A DNA stretch of 64,000 nt. It comes from G965215145 sp965215145. Lineage in GTDB: Bacteria; Bacteroidota; Rhodothermia; Rhodothermales; JANQRZ01. Of the stretch, positions 11,234 through 19,624 are shown in pieces (within the stretch, counting starts at the first letter, position 1; each line of letters starts with the position of its first letter). The notes under the pieces were generated by a model, which was not told where the DNA came from, ran no database searches, and saw only the letters and a list, made by a program, of their open reading frames with translations. Location: the NCBI GenBank assembly GCA_965215145.1, contig OZ244038.1, forward strand, positions 3,348,001 through 3,412,000. The letters are read 5' to 3'. The position numbers were made by a program, and so were the translations under genes.

Positions 11234-14200
11234 CTAGTAGTTGAACCGGAGTGAGAACTGGTAGGAGCGCGTGGCCGGGTTGTTGAAGTAGTCGAGCCCC
11301 TGGCCGTTGGAGGGGCCGGTGAGGTTCGTCTCGGGGTCGACGCCGGAGTAGTCCGACGAGAGCCAGAGGTTGCGGCCCGTCAGCGCGAGGTCGATGGATT
11401 GGAGGCCGAGGCGCTGCACGTAGCGGTCCGCCCAGTTGTAGGAGAGCGTGAGCTCGCGAAGGCGGACGTAGCTGCCGTCCTCGATGAACTGCTCCGACGG
11501 GCCGGTGAACCCGGAGCCGGGGCCGGAGCGGAAGTAGTACTCGTCTACGATCACGTCGCCGGCGCCGAAGTCCTCGACGAAGCCGCGGAAGCTGTACGTC
11601 CCGTCGCCGTTGGCGACGACGGTGCCGTTGCCGAAGCCCTCATTGTTGGGGGTGCTGGGGTCGTCTAGGCAGACGCCGGTCTCGAGCTGGACGAGCGTGC
11701 AGCCGAAGTAGTTCGTGAGGCTGCCGGCCTCGTCTGCCGAAACCGTCGTGTACCAGTCCTGCTCGCCGCCGCGGCCGAAGAAGAAGAGCGCGCCCTTCGT
11801 CCCGTTCCACACGTCGCCACCCGCCTTGAAGTCGAACAGGACGTTGAGCGAGGCGCCCTTGTACCGGAGCGTGTTGCCGATGGAGGCGCGCCAATCCGGG
11901 TTCGGGTCGCCCACGATGCCTTGGGTGGCGGCCTGGATCGGGAAGCCGTCGGGGTCGAGCACGCGGCCGTCGGTGGCGAGGGTGAAGCCGGCGTCGGCCT
12001 CCGCCTCGGAGATCGGCTGGTAGCTCTGCTGGTTCGCGTCAACGCAGACCAGTTCGCCGGTCTCTGGGTCGGGCTCACGGACGCAGCCGTCCTCCGTCCC
12101 GCGGCGCCAGCGGTTGCCGAAGAGGACGCCGAAGGGCTCGTCCTCGACGAGGCTCGAGGTCAGGCTCGTGAACCCGTTGAGGCTGAACTCCGTGACGCCT
12201 GCGAGGTCGGTGACGGTGTTCTCGTTCGTCCACCAGCTCGCGTAGGTGTTCCAGGCGAAATCCCCAACCTCGGGCCACCTCGCGTCGAGGGTGAACTCGA
12301 CGCCGGTGTTCTCGATCTCGGCCGCGTTGGCGGTCGTGACCGTGAAGCCGGTCGAGGGCGCCACGTCGACGTTGAAGATGGCGTCGGTGGTGCGGTTGAA
12401 GTAGTACGTCCCGCTCAGGGAGAGGGCGTCCTCGATAAACCGGAGGTCGGCGCCGACCTCGAACTCCCGCTTCCGCTCCGGGGTGATGTCGGTGGAGGCG
12501 AGGCGGGCACTCCGGCCGAAGCCGCCGCCGTAGGCAGCCCCTTCGAGCGTGTCGAAGCCGGTGTAGCCGTCGCCGACGACGGCGGGGAAGAAGTACGTGA
12601 AGGCGAGGTACGGGTCGGGCTCGCGGCCGACCTCACCGTAGGAGGCGCGGAGCTTCCCGAAGCTCAGGACGTCCTGACTGCCCTGAAGGAGGTCGCTGAA
12701 CTGCCACGCCAGCGAGGCCGAGGGGTAAAAAAACGTGTCCTCAGCGTCGGGGCCGAATGTCGAGGCATTATCGAGCCGGCCCGTCAGCTTCACGAACACC
12801 TGGTCGTAGAGGTCCGTGTCCAGCTCGCTGAAGAACCCGACCGTGCGGCGGACCGACTGCGTCGTGAAGGCCGTGACGTTCGCGTTCTCGGCGTTACCGA
12901 GGTTCCTGATCTCGACGGGGTTCGAGAAGTTGATCAGGTCGGCGCCGAGGCGGTCGAACTCGCGGTGGTTGATGTTGAGGCCCACCAGGAGCGAGCCGCC
13001 GATGTCCTCGTTCAGGTCTCGCGAGGCGCGAGCGATGAGGTCACCGTTGACCTGGAACTCCGAGATCTCCTCCTCGGTCTCGATCCCGCTCCCGAGTGCG
13101 GCATTGAACTGCGGGAAAAGGATCGCACGGCGGTCGGCGTAGTAGTCCGCGCCGGTCCGCGCCGTGATATTCAGCCAGTTCAGCGGGTCGTAGGTGAGAC
13201 CGACCTTCCCCTGGAAGCGGTTCACCGTAGACTCGTTCGTGTTCTTGTTGATGGTGAACAGCGGGTTGTCGTAGATGGGGAAGGCGCTCGCCCCGAGGGG
13301 GTTACGGTAAGAGCGGTGCTTCCCCTGCTCCGCAGGCCCCTCCAGGCCCAGCGGGTAGTAATCCACCGTGTAGTCGTCGATGTCGAAGTCCGTCGCCGTG
13401 CGGAGGCCGCCGAGGAAGATCCCGGAGAGGTTCGAGCCCTGCTGGACGCGGTCGCTCACCGTCCGGATGTAGTTCGCGATACCCTGCACCGAGACCTTCG
13501 ACGAGAGGAACCGCTCGGCGTTCAGGCGAACCGAGGTCCGGTCGTAATTCGAGTTCTCGACGACGATGCCCTCCTGGGCGAGGTTGGCGACGCTGAGGTA
13601 GTAACGGCCGTTAACGTCGCCGCCGGAGACGGAGACGTTGTTGTCCCAGTACAGCCCATTCCCGAGGATCCGCCCCGGCGTGCTGAACGTCTGGCGCGAG
13701 TTCTTCCCGCCGTGGGGGTCGTCGAGCGTGCCGTTGGCGATGGGGTAGTAGACCCTCCCCGTCTGCTGGCCGATCGCCGCCGCACCCGAGGTGATGAACT
13801 CATCCTCACCGCCCTCGCGGGTGGCGATCCGGTCCCCCCACGAGAGGCCACCCGGCGGGGTGAAAAAGAAGAGACCGCTGAGGCCACGGCCGAACTCGTT
13901 CTGGAGATCCGGCAGCTCGTTTACGTCGTCGATCGAGAGCGTCGAGCGGTAGGAAACGTTGGGCCGGCCAGCGGCGCCCGCCGTGCCCTGCTTCGTCGTA
14001 ATGACGATGACGCCGCCCTGAGCACGGGAGCCCCAGAGGGCCGCCGCGCTCGCACTCTTGAGCACCTCGACGGACTCGATGTCGTCGGGGTTGAGGTCGT
14101 TCAGGCGGCTCTGCTCCTGGACGCCCTGCGTCGAGCCGCCCGTCGGCCCGCTCGTCGTCACGACCGAGCTGTTATCGACGGGGACACCGTCGATGATGAT

Positions 14201-14758
14201 GAGCGGCTGGTTGTTGCCGGAGATCGTGCTCTGCCCGCGGATCACGATGCGGGTCGAGGAGCCGGGGTCGCCGCCGGAGGCGGAGACGTCAAGGCCCGCC
14301 GCCTTCGCCGAGAGCCCACGCAGCACGCTGACCTCGCCGCTCTGGGCGATCTCGTCGCCGGAGACGTTCTCGCTCGTGGAGCCCCGCGTGTCGCGATCCT
14401 CGGCGAAACCGAGCGCGGTCACGGCGATCTCGCCGATCTCGAGGGTGCTCAGCGGGAGCGCGAAGTCGAGCGTGAGGGTCTGCCCATCTTGGACGGTCAC
14501 CGTCTGGTTCTCCTCGTCGTAGCCGACGAAGCTAGCCCGGATCAGGTATTCGCCGGCAGGGACGCTCGAGATGGTGTACTGGCCGTTCGGCCCGGTGGCC
14601 GCGCCGAACTGCGTGTCGAGGAGGACGACGCTAGCACCAGGGAGGGGGTCCTCGGTCGCGGCGTCGGTGACGGTGCCCCGGATGGTACCCTGTGCCCACG
14701 CCGTAGATGGCACGGTGAGCAAGAGCGCGAGCAGGGACAGAGAGTACAGTCTACGCAT
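11234..14758 (-). CDS. SusC/RagA family TonB-linked outer membrane protein
   Basis: The 1174-residue receptor carries a signal peptide (about 1-22, ending AWAQ) and a carboxypeptidase-regulatory-like domain (about 24-110, TIRGTVTDAATEDPLPGASV). The plug follows (about 115-260) with the SusC signature IIIDGVPVDNSS and IESVEVLKSASAAALWGSRAQGGVIVITTK, and then the beta-barrel. The last residue is aromatic (SLRFNY), as expected for BAM insertion. With the following SusD it forms a TonB-dependent importer for large nutrients. Upstream, 84 bases away on the same strand, is a lipoprotein gene that probably belongs to the same transcript. Codon use is less GC-extreme than in flanking housekeeping genes. 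Confidence 0.95.
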   Translation of the reverse strand: MRRLYSLSLLALLLTVPSTAWAQGTIRGTVTDAATEDPLPGASVVLLDTQFGAATGPNGQYTISSVPAGEYLIRASFVGYDEENQTVTVQDGQTLTLDFALPLSTLEIGEIAVTALGFAEDRDTRGSTSENVSGDEIAQSGEVSVLRGLSAKAAGLDVSASGGDPGSSTRIVIRGQSTISGNNQPLIIIDGVPVDNSSVVTTSGPTGGSTQGVQEQSRLNDLNPDDIESVEVLKSASAAALWGSRAQGGVIVITTKQGTAGAAGRPNVSYRSTLSIDDVNELPDLQNEFGRGLSGLFFFTPPGGLSWGDRIATREGGEDEFITSGAAAIGQQTGRVYYPIANGTLDDPHGGKNSRQTFSTPGRILGNGLYWDNNVSVSGGDVNGRYYLSVANLAQEGIVVENSNYDRTSVRLNAERFLSSKVSVQGIANYIRTVSDRVQQGSNLSGIFLGGLRTATDFDIDDYTVDYYPLGLEGPAEQGKHRSYRNPLGASAFPIYDNPLFTINKNTNESTVNRFQGKVGLTYDPLNWLNITARTGADYYADRRAILFPQFNAALGSGIETEEEISEFQVNGDLIARASRDLNEDIGGSLLVGLNINHREFDRLGADLINFSNPVEIRNLGNAENANVTAFTTQSVRRTVGFFSELDTDLYDQVFVKLTGRLDNASTFGPDAEDTFFYPSASLAWQFSDLLQGSQDVLSFGKLRASYGEVGREPDPYLAFTYFFPAVVGDGYTGFDTLEGAAYGGGFGRSARLASTDITPERKREFEVGADLRFIEDALSLSGTYYFNRTTDAIFNVDVAPSTGFTVTTANAAEIENTGVEFTLDARWPEVGDFAWNTYASWWTNENTVTDLAGVTEFSLNGFTSLTSSLVEDEPFGVLFGNRWRRGTEDGCVREPDPETGELVCVDANQQSYQPISEAEADAGFTLATDGRVLDPDGFPIQAATQGIVGDPNPDWRASIGNTLRYKGASLNVLFDFKAGGDVWNGTKGALFFFGRGGEQDWYTTVSADEAGSLTNYFGCTLVQLETGVCLDDPSTPNNEGFGNGTVVANGDGTYSFRGFVEDFGAGDVIVDEYYFRSGPGSGFTGPSEQFIEDGSYVRLRELTLSYNWADRYVQRLGLQSIDLALTGRNLWLSSDYSGVDPETNLTGPSNGQGLDYFNNPATRSYQFSLRFNY

Positions 14759-14842
14759 GGTAGTCTCTCAGGTGAGGTGAGTGGTCAGGCGGTGGGGAGG
14801 CACCGGGCCCCGAACGGCGACCCGGCGCGAGTATGGAGCGCG

Positions 14843-16144
14843 CTAGCGGTCCTCCTCTTCTTCCTCTACGTTACCGACGAGTTGGACACTTACGCTAGGC
14901 GTAAAGAAGGCCCCGTCGGTGGTGAAGGTGAGCGTGGCTGCGGCCTCGTCACCTGCGTCCGAAGGTGCATTGAACTCTACTTCCACCTCGCGAGACTCGT
15001 CTGGGGCAAGCGTGAAGGGCGGCGACAGGAAGGTCTCGAACCGGTCGGCATCGTCACCCGTGACTGTAAGCCCGGTCACCGTCAGGGGAGCGTTCCCGTT
15101 GTTGGTGAGGGTAACGGTCTGCCGAGCCTCCTCGTTCGGGGTGAGGTCCTCAAAGCTGAGCGTGTCTGTGCTGGCGACGAGGTTGCCGCTCAGGCCCGTG
15201 GCCTCGAGGGGGAGCCGGGCGTAGACGGTGCCGTCCACGACGCTGTCTACGCGGACCTCGGAGCTGTCGGCGACGAGGTTCATCGTGGTGAAGAGGAGGT
15301 CCGCCGGGGCGAGGCCGATGGTGTCGGCCTCGAAGGCAATCGTGAACGCCTCCGTCTCGCCCGCGGCGATGGTGACCTCGCTGTCCTCGCCGAGGCCTTC
15401 GAGCTCGTACTGCTCTGCCCCGGCACCGACGATCATGAAGTCCGTCAGCGTCACCGCCCGGGTCGGCGCGAAGTTCGTCATGGTGAAGTCGAGGTCGGTC
15501 TCCATGCCGACGTCGACGGAATCCGTCAGGGTGACCGGGTCGATGTCATCGTCGTTCTCGACGTCGTCCGGCGGGTCGAGGTCGTCCTCCTCGGAGACCG
15601 CGTCTTCCCCGCCGACGATGAGCGCGCCCGCCGAGGGGACGAGCACGACCGTCCGCGTCGTCGACTCTTCCTCACTGACGCTTTCGCCGACCTGGAGGCT
15701 TTGGCCCCCGGCCGTCGCCCCCGTCAGCGTGACGACGACGTTCTCCGCCTCCTCCGTAGCGTCGCCCTCGTCGAGCGGGACAATCAGGATCGTGCCGAAG
15801 TCGGTAAGGCCGTCCTCAGGCTCGAAGGGGATAAGGAGCGTGCCGGTCGTACCGCTGAGGCTGACGCCCTCGCCTGCGACCTCGTAGTCCTCGCCGAGCA
15901 CGGCATCGCCGCTGAGCTCGAAGGTGACCGTCACGTCGTTGCGGACGGTGTTCGGCACGAGGACCCGGAGCCCGACGGGGGCGGCGAACGTCCGGACGAC
16001 CCCCGACGTAACGGTCTCGCCAGCGAAGCGGACGAAGTCCGGGTCCTCGGCGCCGGGGATGACCTCGTCGTCAAGGCCTGCGGTGTCACAGCCTACGGCG
16101 AACGCGAGCAGGAACGCCATGAGAGGCAGAAAGAGCTTCTTCAT
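14843..16144 (-). CDS. Lipoprotein with Calx-beta-like and choice-of-anchor D domains
   Basis: The 433-residue product begins with a lipoprotein signal peptide (lipobox AVGC, Cys19). An acidic beta-sandwich resembling Calx-beta follows (about 70-170, with GEDYEVAGEGVSLSG and an acidic stretch of the kind that binds calcium). Two Hydin/ASPM-like anchor-D modules come next: one around 205-310, and one around 325-425 with LSFEDLTPNEEARQTVTLTNNGNAPLTVTGL. It is probably displayed at the cell surface. Its position directly before SusC and SusD suggests an accessory surface lipoprotein of that uptake system. I cannot name a ligand. The C-terminus ends in a run of glutamates (EEEEDR). Confidence 0.8.
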   Translation of the reverse strand: MKKLFLPLMAFLLAFAVGCDTAGLDDEVIPGAEDPDFVRFAGETVTSGVVRTFAAPVGLRVLVPNTVRNDVTVTFELSGDAVLGEDYEVAGEGVSLSGTTGTLLIPFEPEDGLTDFGTILIVPLDEGDATEEAENVVVTLTGATAGGQSLQVGESVSEEESTTRTVVLVPSAGALIVGGEDAVSEEDDLDPPDDVENDDDIDPVTLTDSVDVGMETDLDFTMTNFAPTRAVTLTDFMIVGAGAEQYELEGLGEDSEVTIAAGETEAFTIAFEADTIGLAPADLLFTTMNLVADSSEVRVDSVVDGTVYARLPLEATGLSGNLVASTDTLSFEDLTPNEEARQTVTLTNNGNAPLTVTGLTVTGDDADRFETFLSPPFTLAPDESREVEVEFNAPSDAGDEAAATLTFTTDGAFFTPSVSVQLVGNVEEEEEDR

Positions 16145-16811
16145 GTGTTTCTAAGGTATGGGGTGGGGTTGGGCAGCGCGTGCTGCGAGTCTTGCGTGAG
16201 TAGCAGAGGGGGAAGGTCGTCGGCTTCCGACCAAGCATCGGGGGCAGCCCCTGGAGCTGTGGCGGCGTGCTGGCCTCCTCGTAAGCCTCCTGTGAGCGGG
16301 AGAGCCCCACGCTGAGCGGGCTGTCCCACGGGGACCTCCTCTAATTAGGTCGAGCGGTGGTGGTCGTTGGCGTGGATTACGCTCAGGGAAGCGTTGGCGC
16401 TAAAGCCTTGGCCGCCGAGGAGGCTCCCTGAGTCGGTCTTTCGCGAACAGGGTCTAGCGAGCGTCTTCAGTGCTCCCAGGGTACGCCACAGGGGCGCAGG
16501 GGGCAATGCAGAAAACTGCGGACTGCAATGGCTCGCTGGCAGTTGGAGTGCGGCGTCGTCTCTCGTGGGGGGGTTGCCGCTCGGCATAAAATAAACGTAA
16601 AGAGGGAAACGGCAATAATCTTTTGAAACCGCCGTTAATCCGGGCTTGACCCCGTTGGAGCTCTAAGGGAGGCCTGCGTGGGCCATGCCAGTCTCATGAG
16701 ACTCCTCGAAGATACGCAGGGCAGCGCAGATGCGTGGCTTCACCGTGAACCCTAGCCCCGCTGCGCTGTACGCAGCCCTCCCGTCCTCCCCCGGCCTTTA
16801 TCAAAAGCTCG
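16145..16811. other. 667-bp divergent intergenic region with an AT-rich island
   Basis: No convincing gene is present between the divergent lipoprotein and murB genes; short frames lack family features. Structures seen are a 12-bp palindrome GTCTCATGAGAC at 16691-16702, CTAATTAG at 16341-16348, and an AT-rich island at about 16583-16640. Within the island, AACGGC and GCCGTT (16608-16636) form an inverted repeat. On the minus strand TACGTTTA (16599-16592) fits the TAnnTTTG -7 pattern and could drive the SusCD block with a long leader. It is probably the control region of the SusCD block. Confidence 0.45.
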
Positions 16812-17900
16812 TTGTCCTCCCTCCCTCCCGTCCCTGCTCCGTCTCCGCACCTCCACCCTCTCTTCGAGCGGCTGCGCGACGCGCTAGGGGCCGAGCGAGT
16901 CCGTGTGGGTGAGGTCCTCGCGCCCTACACCACGTTCCGCGTCGGCGGCCCGGCGGACCTCTTCTTCGAGGCCCACACGGCCGATGAGCTGGCCGAGGCC
17001 CTGCTGCTGGCGCGGGAGCTCGAGCTCCCGACGTTCCTGCTCGGGCTCGGCGCCAACATCCTCGTCGGGGACCTCGGCGTGCGGGGGTTCGTGATCCGCA
17101 ACAAGGCCGACCACGTCGTCATCGACCAGGAGGCCGGCACGCTCCGCGCCGAGAGCGGGGCCGTCGTCTACCCCGACGTGATCGAGCGGGCCGTCGCGGC
17201 GAGGCTCTCGGGGTTGGAGCACTACGTCGGCATCCCCTCGACGGTGGGCGGCGCGCTGTGGCAGAACCTCCACTTCCTCTCCCCCCCGCCCGAGCGCGAG
17301 CGGACGATGTTCATCGAGGAGGTCGTCCTCGAGGCCGACATCCTCACCCCGGCTGGCGAGCGGAAGACCGTCGGCCACGGCTACTTCGACTTCGGCTACG
17401 ACTACTCGACCCTCCACGACACCGGCGACGTGGTCCTCTCGGCCACGTTTCAGCTCGAACCGAAGGACGAGGCCCGGATGCGGGAGATCATGGCGGCGAA
17501 CCTCCGGTGGCGCCAGGAGCGGCACCCCCCGCTCGACACCGAGCCCTCGGCCGGCAGCATCTTCAAGAAGATCGAGGGCGTCGGCGCAGGGCGGCTGATC
17601 GACTGGGCCGGGCTGAAGGGGGCGCGGATCGGCGGCGCGCAGGTGACCCCGCGCCACGCGAACATCCAGATCAACGCCGGCGACGCGACGGCGGCCGACA
17701 TCCGCCACCTGATCGGGTACGTGCAGAAGACCGTCGAGCGGGAGCAGGGCTACCGGCTCGCGCCGGAGATCGGATTCGTCGGGGAGTTCGGCGCATTGCC
17801 GGGCGTGCCGCACCGGGGGTGGGAGGACGAGGACGGCTTCACGGGCGGGCTCCCGCCCGGCGGTCACCCCGAGGCCCACCGCGACGCCGAGCGCCGGTAG
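16812..17900 (+). CDS. murB: UDP-N-acetylmuramate dehydrogenase (MurB)
   Basis: MurB is a cytoplasmic FAD enzyme that reduces UDP-GlcNAc-enolpyruvate to UDP-MurNAc in peptidoglycan synthesis. FAD-domain motifs are YTTFRVGGPADLFFE (from Tyr39), LGLGANILVGD and GIPSTVGGALWQN. The catalytic segment EPSAGSIFKK (Ser249) and the C-terminal PEIGF glutamate (Glu319) are kept. Between GALWQN and IEEV, where many MurB proteins read a short MNAG-type loop, this protein has a longer FLSPPPERERTMF insert. No ATG precedes the FAD motif in frame. The TTG at 16812 gives 362 residues and includes the usual N-terminal helix; the GTG at 16905 would remove it. The C-terminus overruns the fold by about 30 residues. 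Confidence 0.9.
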   Translation: MSSLPPVPAPSPHLHPLFERLRDALGAERVRVGEVLAPYTTFRVGGPADLFFEAHTADELAEALLLARELELPTFLLGLGANILVGDLGVRGFVIRNKADHVVIDQEAGTLRAESGAVVYPDVIERAVAARLSGLEHYVGIPSTVGGALWQNLHFLSPPPERERTMFIEEVVLEADILTPAGERKTVGHGYFDFGYDYSTLHDTGDVVLSATFQLEPKDEARMREIMAANLRWRQERHPPLDTEPSAGSIFKKIEGVGAGRLIDWAGLKGARIGGAQVTPRHANIQINAGDATAADIRHLIGYVQKTVEREQGYRLAPEIGFVGEFGALPGVPHRGWEDEDGFTGGLPPGGHPEAHRDAERR

Positions 17901-17915
17901 TCCAGCGAACAGCGT

Positions 17916-18827
17916 TCACTGAGCAGCGAACCGTGGGGGGAGCGCTGCGACCAGCGCGTCCGCCGCGGCTTCAAGACGGGCGCGGTCTTCGAGGCCCTCC
18001 CGCCAGTCGTCGGGGAAGGCGGCCCACCCGTGCAGCGCGCCGAGCAGCGCGCCGAGGCAGGCCCCGACCGTCGGGGCGTCGCCGCCGACGTTGATGGCGG
18101 GGAGGAGCGTGGCCTCCAGTAGGGTTGGGTTGCGAGCGAGCATCGCCACAGCGAAGGGCCACGCCTCGTCGGCGGCCGGGCCGGTGCCGTCGCAGAGGTC
18201 CTGCAGGTCGAGGGGGAAGGCGCCGAGGTGGCCGGCCAGCAGACGGAGCCGGTCGGAGACGGACGAGGATAGGCCGAGCGTCCGTTCGGCCCGCGCCGTT
18301 GCCGCGGTGACGGCGTCGAAGAAGGTCGGGCCGTCGAGGTCGGCGGGCGCAGAGGCAAAGAGGCCCCTCAGGGCGACCGCCTGCCCGACGGCGGCGGCGA
18401 GCACCGCCCCATCGGCCTCGGCCTCGAATGCGGACCCGACGAGCTCGGCGATCTCCTCGTCCGTCCGCCCCTCGCGGCTCCACCACACGGCGAGCGGCGT
18501 GACGGCGGCTATGGTCCCGCCCGCTCCCCTCCCCGGCGTCGGCGGCCGGCGGAGGTCGATGGGGGCCAGCGCCTCGGCGTAGCGGGGGCGGACGGTGGCG
18601 TGCGGCGCGGCCTCGGCTAAGACGTGGGCGAGCGCGAACGTGCGCTGCGTGCGCCCCGTCCACTGCCCCGCCCCGAGGTCGCGGCGGTGCTCGTCGGCGC
18701 GGTAGCCCTTGATCCCCTTGTAATAGGTGCGGACGTTCTGGTGGCTGAGGCCCTCGACGGGCATCCCCAGCGCATCCCCGACGGCGGCGCCGAGGAGAGC
18801 ACCCTTGATTCGGTCGGGATCGATCAT
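17916..18827 (-). CDS. ADP-ribosylglycohydrolase-fold protein, metal-ligand motifs degenerate
   Basis: The 303-residue protein has the all-helical ADP-ribosylglycohydrolase (DraG/ARH) fold, recognised from the opening IKGALLGAAVGDALGMPVEG and the closing NVGGDAPTVGACLGALLGALHG. In active family members the first metal site reads WTDDT and the last reads GGDxDT. Here they read GQWTGRTQ and GGDAPT, so both acidic pairs are broken. ADP-ribose hydrolysis is therefore doubtful, and the protein may be a binding or structural relative. I chose the ATG at 18827 (MIDPDRIKG) over an upstream frame extension that runs into an inverted repeat. It converges on murB with a 15-base gap and diverges from ccmB. 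Confidence 0.8.
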   Translation of the reverse strand: MIDPDRIKGALLGAAVGDALGMPVEGLSHQNVRTYYKGIKGYRADEHRRDLGAGQWTGRTQRTFALAHVLAEAAPHATVRPRYAEALAPIDLRRPPTPGRGAGGTIAAVTPLAVWWSREGRTDEEIAELVGSAFEAEADGAVLAAAVGQAVALRGLFASAPADLDGPTFFDAVTAATARAERTLGLSSSVSDRLRLLAGHLGAFPLDLQDLCDGTGPAADEAWPFAVAMLARNPTLLEATLLPAINVGGDAPTVGACLGALLGALHGWAAFPDDWREGLEDRARLEAAADALVAALPPRFAAQ

Positions 18828-18842
18828 GCTGCCCTTGGAGGA

Positions 18843-18920
18843 GGGGACGGAGAATAGCGGGTGGAGGATAGCACGGGTCCCCCTCCCTCCCCCATCTTCC
18901 ACCCTCTATCCTCCGTCCCC
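18843..18920. repeat. Imperfect 28-bp inverted repeat between divergent genes
   Basis: The purine-rich arm 18843-18870 and the pyrimidine-rich arm 18893-18920 are complementary at 24 of 28 positions around a 22-base spacer. The element fills the gap between the ADP-ribosylglycohydrolase-like start and the ccmB start, ending three bases before the ccmB ATG. It could form a long hairpin in either leader. Similar purine/pyrimidine arms occur at 22792-22887. Confidence 0.75.
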
Positions 18921-18923
18921 CTC

Positions 18924-19607
18924 ATGGACTGGCTCCACGGCGCCTGGGCCGTCTTCCTCAAGGACCTCCGGCTGGAGCTGCGGACGCGCTACGCGCTCAA
19001 CGCGCTGGCGATGTTCGTGGCGTCGTCGCTGCTGCTGGTGGCGCTGGCCGTCGGTGCGGGCGGGGCCGGGGCGCAGGTGGCCGCGGCGCTGCTGTGGATC
19101 GTGATCGTGTTCGCGGGGGCGGTCGGGCTGGGGCGGGCGTTCGTAGCGGAGGAGGAGCGGGGGACGGTGCTGCTCCTGCAACTCACCGTGCGGGGGAGCG
19201 CGGTCTACGCCGGCAAGCTGTTGTTCAACGTCCTCCTCGTCGGGGCGATGAACGCGCTGGCGGCGGCGGGCTTCGTCGTCGTGCTCGGGCTGCGGGTCGA
19301 GGCGGCGGGGCTGTTCGCGCTCACGCTCGGGCTCGGCGCCGTCGGCCTCGCGGGGGCGACGACGCTGCTCTCGGCGCTGATCGCGCGGACGGCGAGCCGG
19401 GGGCCGCTCCTGGCGGTCCTCGCCTTCCCCATGCTCGTCCCCCTGCTGACCTCGGTGGTCCGGGCGACGCGGCGGGCGCTCCTGGCCGCGCCCCCCGGCG
19501 GGCACTGGGCCGCCTCCACCGACGACCTCGTCGCGCTGGCCGCCTACGCCGGCGCCGTCATCACGGCCTCGGTGCTCCTGTTCGACTACGTCTGGAACGA
19601 GGGGTGA
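18924..19607 (+). CDS. ccmB: Heme exporter protein B (CcmB-type membrane subunit)
   Basis: This 227-residue integral membrane protein matches CcmB, the permease subunit of the CcmABCD system used in cytochrome c maturation. It opens with an amphipathic segment LKDLRLELRTRYALNALAMF typical of CcmB. Six hydrophobic segments follow, with the conserved EEERGTVLLLQLT loop after the second helix and FPMLVPLL between later helices. The length matches the family. No ccmA, ccmC or ccmE is adjacent in the window. The ATG at 18924 follows the right arm of an inverted repeat. A convergent RlpA-like gene lies 17 bases downstream. Confidence 0.9.
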   Translation: MDWLHGAWAVFLKDLRLELRTRYALNALAMFVASSLLLVALAVGAGGAGAQVAAALLWIVIVFAGAVGLGRAFVAEEERGTVLLLQLTVRGSAVYAGKLLFNVLLVGAMNALAAAGFVVVLGLRVEAAGLFALTLGLGAVGLAGATTLLSALIARTASRGPLLAVLAFPMLVPLLTSVVRATRRALLAAPPGGHWAASTDDLVALAAYAGAVITASVLLFDYVWNEG

Positions 19608-19624
19608 CGCGGGGGTGCGGCGGC

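Noticed and set aside
11921..16315. 1464-codon plus-strand frame opposite SusC and the lipoprotein
   Set aside because: Antisense shadow; the minus-strand frames encode clear family proteins with signal peptides.
16367..16594. 75-codon plus-strand frame upstream of murB
   Set aside because: No homology features, atypical composition, and it overlaps the likely control region of the SusCD block.
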